DNA from: Lachancea kluyveri NRRL Y-12651
Taxonomy: Eukaryota; Ascomycota; Saccharomycetes; Saccharomycetales; Saccharomycetaceae
Direction: 5' to 3'
Assembly: GCA_000149225.2 (NCBI GenBank)
Contig: CM000694.1
Span: 1,551,623-1,615,622, forward strand
DNA: 64,000 nucleotides
Shown here: piece by piece, positions 8,178 to 17,393 of the stretch
Layout of the letters: each line of letters starts with the position of its first letter
Numbering within the stretch: the stretch's first letter is position 1
Notes under the pieces: model-generated
The model's database searches: none
Told to the model about the DNA's origin: nothing
The model's input: only the letters and a program-made list of their open reading frames with translations
Program-made: the position numbers and the translations under genes

Positions 8178-9053
8178 CACTACTTGTGTGCCCAAGTAAT
8201 GGCTACAGAAAAGGTTTATTCAGTATGAAGATTGCACTAAATAAATCTTGAAAAAATCTAATCTAACTAATTAAAACGTTAAACGAAATCTATTACTATC
8301 TAGCAGATATAAACGATGTTTTCAATAGTTTGGCACCTTCAGATATTACAAATGTACACTGGTCACAGGAAAAGGCTTTAAGATTACACCTACCGTCCCA
8401 GGTTCCAACAAAATTGTAACCGTGATCTCTTGTCGTGGTTTTTGAGTTGAAATTTATAAATAAACAATTTTTGGATTTCAAGGAAACATCGAATTTTCGG
8501 TTCTAGAGCTTATGGGAAATAATAACGAGTGATACCTTCTCGATGCTTGCAAATTATTTAAGCGTCTTGAATTTTGCGGATGTCAAAATCGAAGCCCTCA
8601 CAGGACTAGTTCTTATCATAGCTGATCCAAATTTATAAATACTCATTTTTAGTAGGTTTACTTTCATTATCACAATCGGAACAGCGTTATGTAAAATCAT
8701 ACAATCTAGAATAGATGGGATAACGCCTCGGCAGATACTATAAATTACGTATTTGCTTAATCGCCAACGGCCTTAAAATTATTCAAAATCTGCTAATAAT
8801 TTCATATTAAATATTCCTACTCAAAAGCTAACTCATTTGGCTCCTCTATTTTTTCATCAAGTACATTTACATTAGCTTAGACAGTTGAAAGTAAAAATTC
8901 AAAGAGGAATAAAAAAGGTACAATATGCACTTTATAAATGCTACGTCTGGTCAATACATCGAGATAAACACGTTAGTCTATCAGGTTGTATATTAATCAT
9001 GTACGGAAAATGCAATATATCTATAAATATATGATTTTAAGGGAAGAAAATAC
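8178..9053. other. Intergenic between tRNA-Gln and ECM32 3' end
   Basis: About 875 AT-rich bases. A 61-codon minus-strand frame (8296-8481) starts only with TTG and contains a Cys-containing segment (FSCDQCTFVISEGAK) that might be a gene remnant, but I recognise no family. Nothing else is seen. Confidence 0.5.
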
Positions 9054-12000
9054 CTAGTACTCAGATAAATCATCAAAGATTAGTTCCTTGTTCTCCAAGT
9101 AGTCAATATACTCTTGCCACAAATCGTCACCCGATTTCATCACCTCTTTATTACCAACAAGAACCAGACCATTCTTAGCTCTTGTTAGGGCAACGTTCAA
9201 ACGTCTTCTATCTTTGACAAATCCAATTTTGTTTTCTTTGTTGTTTCTCACGCACGAAAAAATGATGAACCTTTTCTCGTGGCCCTGGAAGGAATCAACT
9301 GTAGCGACATAAACACCGTTAATAATGTTGATTGTACTCTTGTTTCCCTCACTGCTCGTCGAACTGTCTCCAATAATATCGTCTTTATCAATTTCCTGCT
9401 CCATAGCATTGCCTTCTGGGTTAACGATAGAATCTTTAACCAAAAAATCTGAAACTAAATCACGCTGGGCGGAATAAGGTGTAATGACACCTATTTCATC
9501 TCTTGGAACATTTTTCTCAATAATTAGCTTGTGCAAAACCGCCAAAATATCCTGAGCTTCGAACTTGTTGTTATACGTGAAGCCCATCATGCCCCGTTTC
9601 TTATTGAACACTTTTGTCTCAAGGCCCTTGTCACAATGGTAAAAATACAACGGGTACTTGACACCAGGCCAACTCTTATCCTCTGCGGTAACACCATCTT
9701 GTAACTTGCCGTCATAAAACCTCTTAATAGGGAACTCACTAATCGTTGGGTGCATTCTGTACTGCGTGTCTAACATGTGCGGCTTGGTATATGTTCCATT
9801 TAGTAAAACCCTCTCAAATAATGACATTTCCAGTTGGGGAACATTACTAAAGCTGGATAATTGCTTTTCATCACCAACGAACACAAACCTTTTGATGCCA
9901 GGCAAGGACAATGGAACAAGTGTTGAAGCCTCGGATGATTGAGTTGATTCATCCATAATTACAATAGGTAGCTCTTGAATAGCTTTTAATTGGCGGCCAC
10001 CAGACGCAATGTTTGTTGTGAAAATGATTTGAGCTTGCGAAATATAACGGTCTGCTATGTTGTTCTGCTCTGTCAGCAACTTATTATACTGGTTCTTTGA
10101 AATAGAACCGGATACACCAGAGCGTAACTTGGAAAGGTTATCCTTCATATCAAAAGACAAGTTGTCATAAACAATGTTGTGTAGACATATCTTGCCTAAA
10201 GGATGCGATGAGTTGTACTGTTGCTCTTTGCCTTGTGAAAGAATTCTTAAAATCTTGATGTTAGGCTTGTTCACCATGAATTTTTCCGCGATGTTGTCGA
10301 TTGCAATATTCGAGGCTGCCACACATAAAATAGGGAAAGTATGAAAGTTTTCAATCAATTGCAAAATAATTTCTTCAATTGTTGAAGTTTTACCTGTACC
10401 TGGCGGGCCTTGTAAAATTGTGATACTATTGTTTAGAACGTGCTGGATAGCAGACTTTTGAGATTCGTTAAACGTATCTTTTGTGAAATTTAATCTATTC
10501 TTAAAATAGATCTGTTTAATTGGCTCATGCCCCAATAGCATGTTGATAAATCTAGGGTTCTTGACACGGGTCATCGCAAACATGATCCTGTTCACTTGCG
10601 CAGAGCAAGGAAGTATTTTGAAGGCGTCATTGGCTTTATTCACCGGTAGGCCCAATGTATTCCAGGGGTACAACTCCAATAAAATTGTTATCTTGCCTCT
10701 CTGAGAAGCAATCTCCTTAACGTATGTGTACCAAACCTGCGTTTCGTCCTGCGTCGTCAGAATTAATGGTTGCTGTTTGGTGAAAGGCATACGACCCAGC
10801 TTGACTAACATAGGTGACAACAATTTTTCTAATTCAGGGTTATTCTGTTTCATATCAACAACGAAAGCTCCTTCACTGGGATCCTTTGGCCATGAGATTT
10901 GGAAGTTTTGCATAAAATCGTTTTCTAGCCTCTGCTCTAAAAATAGTGCAAACGAAAACTCGTTAAAATAGGTGTTCAAATCCGGATATGTAGTCTTTGC
11001 AACGTATTTGGTGAATTTGGTCAAGGGTTCACCTTCTTCGATTTCACCTTGTATCGAGTCAGGTGAGACAGTAGATTCGGAGCCGCTTGTAGTATTCTTT
11101 CCGTTCAAAGGTTTCCCCTTTCCGTTTTTTGCCTCGCTTTCTTTAGCGTTCCTGCCATTCGTTTCTGAATTTTTAATCTTGGGGCCTTTTGGCTTTGAGC
11201 CTTTAGCAACAAATGGACCTCCAGAACCAGAATCCTTGGAATTTGATTTAGTGTCTTTGCCTTTACCGGTTCTTGTTTGTTTTGAAAATTTGGTAGCAGG
11301 TTTATTGTCGTCGTGGACTGGATTCTTCGATTGATTACGCGGAGAGTTTTCAGTTTTCGATAAAGGTGATTTCGGCTTGGAATGATTATGGGTTAAATTA
11401 TTAGATTTAGGCTGCTTGGAACTTGGAGGTTCACGCCCAGCTGGTTTTAACTTTTGTTTTCTAGTATCAGAAGAATGGTCATTCTGTCCCGCTTTGGCGG
11501 TATATTTCTTAACATTTGAGGATGGTGCCTTAGAATTTGCGTTTGTAGAGCCCTTGGACCTAGGATTAACTGGCTCATCAGACTTAGTGCTCTTATTAAT
11601 TGTTCCTTTGCCTTTACCACCCTTCACATGTGGCACTTTGTTACCATCTTTTCTCGAAGTAGCCTGTTTCCCTCCGCTCGATTTCATACCAGCATGGTTT
11701 CTGGTACTTGGACGCTCTTCCTTCACTGGGCCACTGCTTGTTGCAGCTTTAAAACCTTTGAAAGATCTCAAGCTCAGACTAGTGTCACTCTCAATAATAC
11801 TATTAAGTTTTTTTGTCTCGTATGCCTTCTTGGCCATCTGTTCCATGTGGGTCAAGGGTTTTTTGGCCCTAGGCGTTTTGCTCTTTACACCACGGCCTTT
11901 CATACCACGGCCTAACTTTCTATGAGTTTTCAGGTTTCTACCATTAGCTTTTTCAGTAGAGGTCTCCTTGATACCAAGTAGGACGTAGAGGAATCTACCT

Positions 12001-12443
12001 TCCTTTTCCGACGTGAAACCTTTTGCCGAAGGGGTTTGACTCAAACACGAGTCGCAAAGGACAATCTTCTTGTCATTCACATTCAAATTACGTTCGCTTC
12101 CACACTTTTTACAACAACAGTCTCTAACCCTACAGTAATTGTTCCAATTTTTTAAAATGGACCCATTAGATAATGTATAAAGGGTGCTTGGTTTACCAAC
12201 ACCGTTATAATCTTTGGAGAAACAGGAGTTGCAGAGCAGACTCATGTCTTCTCCACCAAACCTAATGAGTTGTAACTGGTGTATATTTAAGTCTGAGCAC
12301 TCTTCGCAGCTTAAATCTTCGCCTGTGGAAACACATGATATAGTCTTGTGCCGAGAGGATGACAGATGCTTCATCATCTCCTGAGCATCTTGCGTCAGAT
12401 CACACGTGTTACAATGAAACGAATTTGCAGCAACAGTAGTCAT
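9054..12443 (-). CDS. ECM32: Upf1-family DNA/RNA helicase, translation termination modulator
   Basis: A 1,129-residue superfamily 1B helicase orthologous to Ecm32/Mtt1 (YER176W), a cytosolic, polysome-associated ATPase that modulates stop-codon recognition. I place the start at the ATG at 12443; a GTG two codons upstream is not credible. The N-terminus has Cys/His zinc-binding motifs (FHCNTC near residue 10 and several later CxxC pairs), followed by a long basic, low-complexity linker (about residues 180-480). The helicase core follows, with Walker A GPPGTGKTS near residue 675. Walker B is MDEST (near residue 829), where I recall MDEAT in S. cerevisiae. The QYRMHP, TVDSFQGHE and NVALTRAK motifs are intact. 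It is divergent from TMT1. Confidence 0.95.
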   Translation of the reverse strand: MTTVAANSFHCNTCDLTQDAQEMMKHLSSSRHKTISCVSTGEDLSCEECSDLNIHQLQLIRFGGEDMSLLCNSCFSKDYNGVGKPSTLYTLSNGSILKNWNNYCRVRDCCCKKCGSERNLNVNDKKIVLCDSCLSQTPSAKGFTSEKEGRFLYVLLGIKETSTEKANGRNLKTHRKLGRGMKGRGVKSKTPRAKKPLTHMEQMAKKAYETKKLNSIIESDTSLSLRSFKGFKAATSSGPVKEERPSTRNHAGMKSSGGKQATSRKDGNKVPHVKGGKGKGTINKSTKSDEPVNPRSKGSTNANSKAPSSNVKKYTAKAGQNDHSSDTRKQKLKPAGREPPSSKQPKSNNLTHNHSKPKSPLSKTENSPRNQSKNPVHDDNKPATKFSKQTRTGKGKDTKSNSKDSGSGGPFVAKGSKPKGPKIKNSETNGRNAKESEAKNGKGKPLNGKNTTSGSESTVSPDSIQGEIEEGEPLTKFTKYVAKTTYPDLNTYFNEFSFALFLEQRLENDFMQNFQISWPKDPSEGAFVVDMKQNNPELEKLLSPMLVKLGRMPFTKQQPLILTTQDETQVWYTYVKEIASQRGKITILLELYPWNTLGLPVNKANDAFKILPCSAQVNRIMFAMTRVKNPRFINMLLGHEPIKQIYFKNRLNFTKDTFNESQKSAIQHVLNNSITILQGPPGTGKTSTIEEIILQLIENFHTFPILCVAASNIAIDNIAEKFMVNKPNIKILRILSQGKEQQYNSSHPLGKICLHNIVYDNLSFDMKDNLSKLRSGVSGSISKNQYNKLLTEQNNIADRYISQAQIIFTTNIASGGRQLKAIQELPIVIMDESTQSSEASTLVPLSLPGIKRFVFVGDEKQLSSFSNVPQLEMSLFERVLLNGTYTKPHMLDTQYRMHPTISEFPIKRFYDGKLQDGVTAEDKSWPGVKYPLYFYHCDKGLETKVFNKKRGMMGFTYNNKFEAQDILAVLHKLIIEKNVPRDEIGVITPYSAQRDLVSDFLVKDSIVNPEGNAMEQEIDKDDIIGDSSTSSEGNKSTINIINGVYVATVDSFQGHEKRFIIFSCVRNNKENKIGFVKDRRRLNVALTRAKNGLVLVGNKEVMKSGDDLWQEYIDYLENKELIFDDLSEY

Positions 12444-12959
12444 TATCACACGAAGGATTTCTTACCTTTTCAAAATAGAACCAGTGAATACTTGCAATTA
12501 TATCGAAACTCTTGCAGTTTTCTTAAAAAAAAAAAAAGAAAGAAAAAGCAAAGAGCTCATCTCGACGTCTCTTTCGTGGAGTATGATCATCCACGTGATA
12601 TACACATTACGTAATAATTAAGGGCTCCTGTTCAAAGGTATTAGCTGAGGAAGAAATATTGTTGGTTCGAGATCGTACGCATAATCGAGCCACACAGTTA
12701 TCCATACTTCGAATACTGTAGGTTCGTGGATCGGGTATTTGAAATGTTGTGGTTGCTGGGACTTTAAAAGCTGTCGAGGCTTGGATTCGCATTGCACTTT
12801 TAGCACCTAGTTGAGGAGTTCGTGATAGGTTAAAAGGAGAGATTTAAAGGAACACAACAAGAGCTCAGCTTGGAAATAAACACGCAGGAAAAAAACAAAC
12901 AAAAGAAACGGACTGTGCTAGTCTTATAAACCTCTAAGGAGTACGATTTGAGTTAAGGG
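12444..12959. promoter_or_regulatory. Divergent ECM32-TMT1 promoter region
   Basis: A 516-base intergenic region serving both genes. It holds CCACGTGA (CACGTG at 12592-12597), 149 bases from the ECM32 start, and a poly-A/purine tract at about 12524-12550. No further gene is seen. Confidence 0.6.
12592..12597. promoter_or_regulatory. CACGTG E-box before ECM32
   Basis: CCACGTGA core, 149 bases upstream of the ECM32 ATG; Cbf1/bHLH-type site by sequence. Confidence 0.4.
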
Positions 12960-13823
12960 ATGTCTGCTTTTTCAGCCGAAAATTTTAATGCCAGAGGGTA
13001 TGATAGATTCAGACCGTCATACCCAGATGAGTTCTACCAGTTATTGAAATCCTACCACAATGGCAACCACAATCTGTTAGTAGATGTTGGTTGCGGGCCT
13101 GGTACCGCAACTTTTCAACTTCCTAAACATATACAGTTTAAAAGAATTGTCGGTACCGACCTCTCAACAACAATGATCAACAAGGCTCAAGACAGACTGT
13201 CAACTGCATCCAAAAATTTCGCCAACGTTTCCTTTAGAGTGAGTCCTGGAGGTGAGTTTTCGTTTTTTGACCAAGGCTCTGCAGACATGGTTACAGCAGC
13301 ACAGTGCGTTCACTGGTTTGATTTCCAACATTTCCAGAACGAGGTCTGGAAAGTCTTGGCACAACACGGAACACTGGCTATTTGGGGGTATGTAGACCCT
13401 ATCTTTTTGGACTACCCGGAGCTAGATGCAGCACTGTTGAGGCTCCAATATGGAGATGAGCAGTTGGGGCCGTATTGGGAACAGCCTGGCAGATCAATTC
13501 TCAGAAATTTATTCGATGCCTTTGTAATCGACGAGCAAAAATTTGAAGACATCGTAGAAGTTCGTTACACAACACAAGACGTCAGAAGCGGGAGAAGCTT
13601 CTCGTCATCCCCGTTGAAAGTCTGCAAGGTCATGGATTTGCAAGATTTCAAAAACTATATTGGAACATGGAGTAGCTATCATAATTGGAAAAACAAAAAC
13701 CCTGATAAGCCAGACATCCGTGATCACTTTTTTCACGAAATATTCTCCTCGACCAAGCTCTCCTGGCAAACAGAAATACGTGTTGTATGGAATACCGTTT
13801 ACAAGTTTGCCAGGAAGCGTTGA
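12960..13823 (+). CDS. TMT1: Trans-aconitate methyltransferase
   Basis: A 287-residue class I S-adenosylmethionine-dependent methyltransferase, close to the S. cerevisiae Tmt1 length (299). The enzyme methylates trans-aconitate and related tricarboxylates (3-isopropylmalate in yeast) to monomethyl esters in the cytosol, removing inhibitory intermediates. Motif I LVDVGCGPGTATF (about residues 40-52) binds the cofactor, GTDLS is the acidic motif after strand 2, and ADMVTAAQCVHWF matches the motif IV/post-IV region. The start ATG at 12960 is followed by the typical NFNARGYDRFRPSYP opening, in which the substrate-facing RP-Y is conserved. The neighbours match the yeast order ECM32-TMT1-GRX4. Confidence 0.93.
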   Translation: MSAFSAENFNARGYDRFRPSYPDEFYQLLKSYHNGNHNLLVDVGCGPGTATFQLPKHIQFKRIVGTDLSTTMINKAQDRLSTASKNFANVSFRVSPGGEFSFFDQGSADMVTAAQCVHWFDFQHFQNEVWKVLAQHGTLAIWGYVDPIFLDYPELDAALLRLQYGDEQLGPYWEQPGRSILRNLFDAFVIDEQKFEDIVEVRYTTQDVRSGRSFSSSPLKVCKVMDLQDFKNYIGTWSSYHNWKNKNPDKPDIRDHFFHEIFSSTKLSWQTEIRVVWNTVYKFARKR

Positions 13824-14244
13824 TGCCCACCAAAAAAAAAAGCGTCTAGCTACACCTATGCAAAAGAGCTACTATATCCAACCGCTAGCCATATACCAAC
13901 GAGAGCCAATGGGTAATTTTGTATGAGTTATCGAGTAAATACTTGTATTCATAGCCATCAGTGGACTCAAAATATAGTTTACACCAAAGCTGTCCGTTTT
14001 GCATTACTAATAACTAATATTACGATTGGCTGAAAGTCACGTGAGAAGTTGAAGAGCAAGCAAAGTTGCGCCCTTTGCATCTGGGTGTCTTCTTTCTCTG
14101 GAAGTTGCCAAGTCAGCCGTAAGTGTATAAATATCTTTCTTCGTGAACGACCAGCTACCCAATTTCTAGTCTTTCAACGAATAAGACAGTTTCCACTTTT
14201 TCCGTATACATATCTTAACCACAAGGGACCTCAAGTGTATCACA
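13824..14244. promoter_or_regulatory. TMT1 3' flank and GRX promoter
   Basis: A 421-base region between two tandem genes. TCACGTGA lies at 14037-14044, 201 bases upstream of the GRX start; a poly-A stretch follows the TMT1 stop. No other gene is seen. Confidence 0.6.
14037..14044. promoter_or_regulatory. TCACGTGA site before GRX3/4
   Basis: Exact palindrome 201 bases upstream of the glutaredoxin ATG. Confidence 0.45.
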
Positions 14245-14970
14245 ATGCCAGTTATCGAAGTAACTTCCCAAGATCAATTCACCGATTTGACTACAACTTT
14301 GGCCGGTGGCAAATTACTTGCTTTGTATTTTTACACAACTTGGGCTGAACCATGCAAGACCATGAATGAAGTTATCAAGGCCTTGAGCGATGAGCCGGTG
14401 AACAAAGAAGTTGTATTTTTGGCTATCAATGCTGATGACCATGCAGAAATTTCAGAGCTATTTGAAGTATCTGCGGTGCCGTACTTTATCTTAATCCAGA
14501 ATAGTACCATTTTGAAAGAGCTTTCTGGTGCTGATCCTAAAGAATTTGTCAAGGCCTTGGATGAATTCAATGGCAACAACGGTTCTGCTGCTTCAGGAGG
14601 CGTTTCTCAACATATTGTCGAAGAGGAGAACGATGAAGCAGATGAAGAAACCGAAGAACAGCTGAACGAAAGGCTAAAGAAGTTAACTCAAGCCGCACCA
14701 GTAATGCTGTTTATGAAAGGTACGCCATCTGAACCAAAATGTGGTTTTTCAAGACAAATGGTTGGTATACTAAGAGAGCATCAAGTTAGATTTGGTTTTT
14801 TCGATATTTTGAAAGACGATGCTGTCAGACAGGGCCTAAAATCGTTTTCTGACTGGCCAACTTTCCCCCAATTATACGTTAACGGTGAGTTCCAGGGTGG
14901 CTTAGATATTATCAAAGAGTCATTAGAAGAGGATCAAGAGTTTTTCCAACACGCCATGGAAAACGCTTAG
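14245..14970 (+). CDS. GRX4: Monothiol CGFS glutaredoxin (single copy of the GRX3/GRX4 pair)
   Basis: A 241-residue cytosolic/nuclear monothiol glutaredoxin that binds a bridging [2Fe-2S] cluster with glutathione and reports iron status to Aft1/Aft2-type regulators. An N-terminal thioredoxin-like domain (residues 1-105) carries WAEPC (Cys37), the modified Trx active site. An acidic linker (about 120-145) leads to the glutaredoxin domain with KCGFS (Cys166), and the glutathione-binding [16 protein letters not shown] region. It is close in length to S. cerevisiae Grx4 (244). Grx3 and Grx4 are duplication paralogs; position next to TMT1 and RAD24 matches GRX4, but this gene is the co-ortholog of both. 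Confidence 0.94.
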   Translation: MPVIEVTSQDQFTDLTTTLAGGKLLALYFYTTWAEPCKTMNEVIKALSDEPVNKEVVFLAINADDHAEISELFEVSAVPYFILIQNSTILKELSGADPKEFVKALDEFNGNNGSAASGGVSQHIVEEENDEADEETEEQLNERLKKLTQAAPVMLFMKGTPSEPKCGFSRQMVGILREHQVRFGFFDILKDDAVRQGLKSFSDWPTFPQLYVNGEFQGGLDIIKESLEEDQEFFQHAMENA

Positions 14971-15095
14971 ATCAGAAATAAAAAAAAACCAAAAAAAAAG
15001 GCCAAAAAAAAAAAAACGTATGTAATATTGTACCTACTAATCAAATAAATATAACACTCAATACCCGGGTTTAATGATAGAAACTGTTGGATCAT

Positions 15096-17114
15096 TTACA
15101 AGTTTTCCAAATCCGAATCAGAAAGCGACTCGTTGTGCGTGTTTTGTAGTTGTGATTGTGCTACGGGTTGCGAGGCTAGCAAGTCGTAGAGAGAGTCCTC
15201 TCCCAAGGTTAATTCTTCTTGATCACTGTCTATAATGGGATCATCATCGAATTCGTTTCCTTCTCCTTGGTCGAAATAGTCCATGCCATATTGTTGTTGT
15301 TGTTGCTGCTGCTGCTGCTGTTCTAGTACCATCAGTTTTTCCTTCTTTTTCCTCTGAAATATCAAGTCAGGACTTTTATTGCCCTCATCCACGGTTGCGA
15401 CTTCGTTATCTGTATCTATAGTTTTGATATCACCGCCGAGTCTCTCCAATACATCTACTGTTTCGTCAACTACTAATGTATCCTTATTTCTTGATAATAA
15501 TCGTTGACACTCTTTAGAGTCCATGTTCGAGCCCTTTAAAAAGTATCCTATGGATTTTTTTTTGAAGTTTCTTCTCTTCTTTATTAATGGCGAGTAGAAC
15601 CCATAGAACAATGCGGTGTCCTTAAACGAGTGCACAGTATGGTATTTGTGGAAAGTGACATCTTGATAGTCCCCAGCCTGTATTTTGAAATTATTTTCTG
15701 ATCTTCTGACCTTCCATTCTCTAGGAAAAGTGGTTTGCCCATGATTCGAATCTGCTTCTCCAAAATTTCTAAAAGTTTCTCTAACCTTTCTAACTCCAAA
15801 TTCCAAACTTTCTGGCAAGTCACGAGAAAACCCGTCGTTTCTACCAGTATTGATTAAATCAGACTCACTTAATGAGGAGACAATATCACATGCTGCCTCC
15901 AGTGTGACTCCTTGCTTGTTAAACTTCCCGTAATTTTCTAGCAAGCCTAACTTGAAACTTTCTCCAATGACTACAGAACTTGATTTTAACAAGTTGTTGA
16001 TCATTTTGTTGTCATCTTCAGATTCCTTTGAGCCAAATACAACTTTTCCGATAGCATGAAAGTAGGAAACAGACGATTCCCTAGTGATTAATGTGATCTC
16101 TTCCTGATCCAAGGATGATGTGGCCCAGAATTGTAATGTGGATATAGCCGATCGTATATCACCACATGACTGAGCCAGTTTTCCAATATATTCGTTGATC
16201 AGACTCCACTTACCAGTGGTAAAGCTTTGACGTTCACTCATTGCAATTCTCCTTAGATATTTTGTCATCAGGGTCTTATTTATTGGGTTAAATTTTATGC
16301 GCGTTAGTAGCGGATGAGACAATAGTTCCTTACCTAAGACGGTTTCAGCAATGAAGTTTGTGTCAATGTTAAAATTATTGTAACCTTGCGAGTCTGTCAC
16401 TACTTCACACTCCGTAAGGCATATCACTAGTGGCGGAAGCTTTGACTCGTTGCTATATAACCATCTGAGTAAGGACTTTTGAAACATGCCTCTCGTTTCG
16501 CTATGGAAAACATTGGGTAAGTCTTCTACCAGTAGCAAAGAGAGGTTATTGTTCACTTTGTATCTGGACTGTATCAGAAAGTCCTCAAAGGAATATAAGC
16601 TTGAGGTTTCAGCAACATTTACGTCACTGTTATATTCGATGACATCGTGAGCGGGCTGGGATCGCAATGAGTGAAGAGATGTCGTTCGATACTTAGGAAT
16701 TAGCTCTTCTGCTAACAGTTTTATAAGTGTGCTTTTTGAGCAGCCTGCAGGCCCTGTTAAGAGAAGTATTCTACAATCACTCTTACCAGAAATCATAGAC
16801 TCAAGCGTACCAAGTACATCCTTTAATTTTCTGTTGTGTATTGCAATGTCAGGAACCGCTTTTGGCTCATATTTTTGGTACCACTGTTGAAACTTCCCAG
16901 ATTGAGAATTTTTAGAAGGCGTGTACGATCTTGTGCTTCTTTTAATGCCTATTTGCTGTTGTTTTTTTTTCACTGGAGATGTGGATGATGAGTTACCGTT
17001 GCTGCTGCCATTCCATTCATTGATTTGAGAACTTAAGGAACTGAGGCTTCTTTTTAGTGTGGACTTTTTCTGCGATGAATCATTGAAGCCTTCAGAGTCA
17101 TTCGCCAAAGCCAT
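15096..17114 (-). CDS. RAD24: Rad24 checkpoint clamp loader subunit
   Basis: A 672-residue AAA+ protein related to Rfc1, close to S. cerevisiae Rad24 (659). With Rfc2-5 it loads the 9-1-1 clamp (Ddc1-Mec3-Rad17) at 5' junctions of damaged DNA to activate Mec1. After a Ser-rich N-terminus comes the FQQWYQKYEPK opening of the clamp-loader domain and Walker A GPAGCSKST (121-129). Sensor and lid segments such as RSAISTLQFWATSS match the family. The C-terminal tail is acidic and ends ESLSDSDLENL, very like the S. cerevisiae end ESLSDSDLEIL. Unusual here is a run of about ten glutamines (CAG and CAA codons at about 15291-15322) in the tail. It is convergent with GRX and divergent from BRR2. Confidence 0.95.
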   Translation of the reverse strand: MALANDSEGFNDSSQKKSTLKRSLSSLSSQINEWNGSSNGNSSSTSPVKKKQQQIGIKRSTRSYTPSKNSQSGKFQQWYQKYEPKAVPDIAIHNRKLKDVLGTLESMISGKSDCRILLLTGPAGCSKSTLIKLLAEELIPKYRTTSLHSLRSQPAHDVIEYNSDVNVAETSSLYSFEDFLIQSRYKVNNNLSLLLVEDLPNVFHSETRGMFQKSLLRWLYSNESKLPPLVICLTECEVVTDSQGYNNFNIDTNFIAETVLGKELLSHPLLTRIKFNPINKTLMTKYLRRIAMSERQSFTTGKWSLINEYIGKLAQSCGDIRSAISTLQFWATSSLDQEEITLITRESSVSYFHAIGKVVFGSKESEDDNKMINNLLKSSSVVIGESFKLGLLENYGKFNKQGVTLEAACDIVSSLSESDLINTGRNDGFSRDLPESLEFGVRKVRETFRNFGEADSNHGQTTFPREWKVRRSENNFKIQAGDYQDVTFHKYHTVHSFKDTALFYGFYSPLIKKRRNFKKKSIGYFLKGSNMDSKECQRLLSRNKDTLVVDETVDVLERLGGDIKTIDTDNEVATVDEGNKSPDLIFQRKKKEKLMVLEQQQQQQQQQQYGMDYFDQGEGNEFDDDPIIDSDQEELTLGEDSLYDLLASQPVAQSQLQNTHNESLSDSDLENL
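15291..15322 (-). repeat. CAG/CAA poly-Gln tract in RAD24
   Basis: Five CAG followed by five CAA codons (minus strand) in the acidic C-terminal tail of Rad24, a candidate length-variable microsatellite. Confidence 0.8.
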
Positions 17115-17393
17115 CGGAGTGTAACCAACGAATCACAAGCTGTCAGCAGAGTTTTTTTCTAACGCATCAGTGGAATACTTCCGTTTCATTTTAGGATCTA
17201 AAGCCTTTCTCTTTAGATACACGTAGCTAGTGATGTATTGCAGATAGAAAATTTGAAAAGTCAAACTGATACTGTAAACCACACTTCAAGGTTGAAATAA
17301 ATAAAGAGCAGAACTTAGCTCTTAAATTACCTGGGCCGCAATTTTAACTATAACAATAAAGATAAATAATTGAAGATAAAAGAAAAGGAAAAT

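Noticed and set aside
8296-8481. 61-codon minus-strand frame with Cys residues
   Set aside because: Only a TTG start and no known family; at most a remnant.
10726-11925. Large plus-strand frames opposite ECM32
   Set aside because: Hydrophobic shadows of the Lys/Ser-rich low-complexity linker on the other strand.
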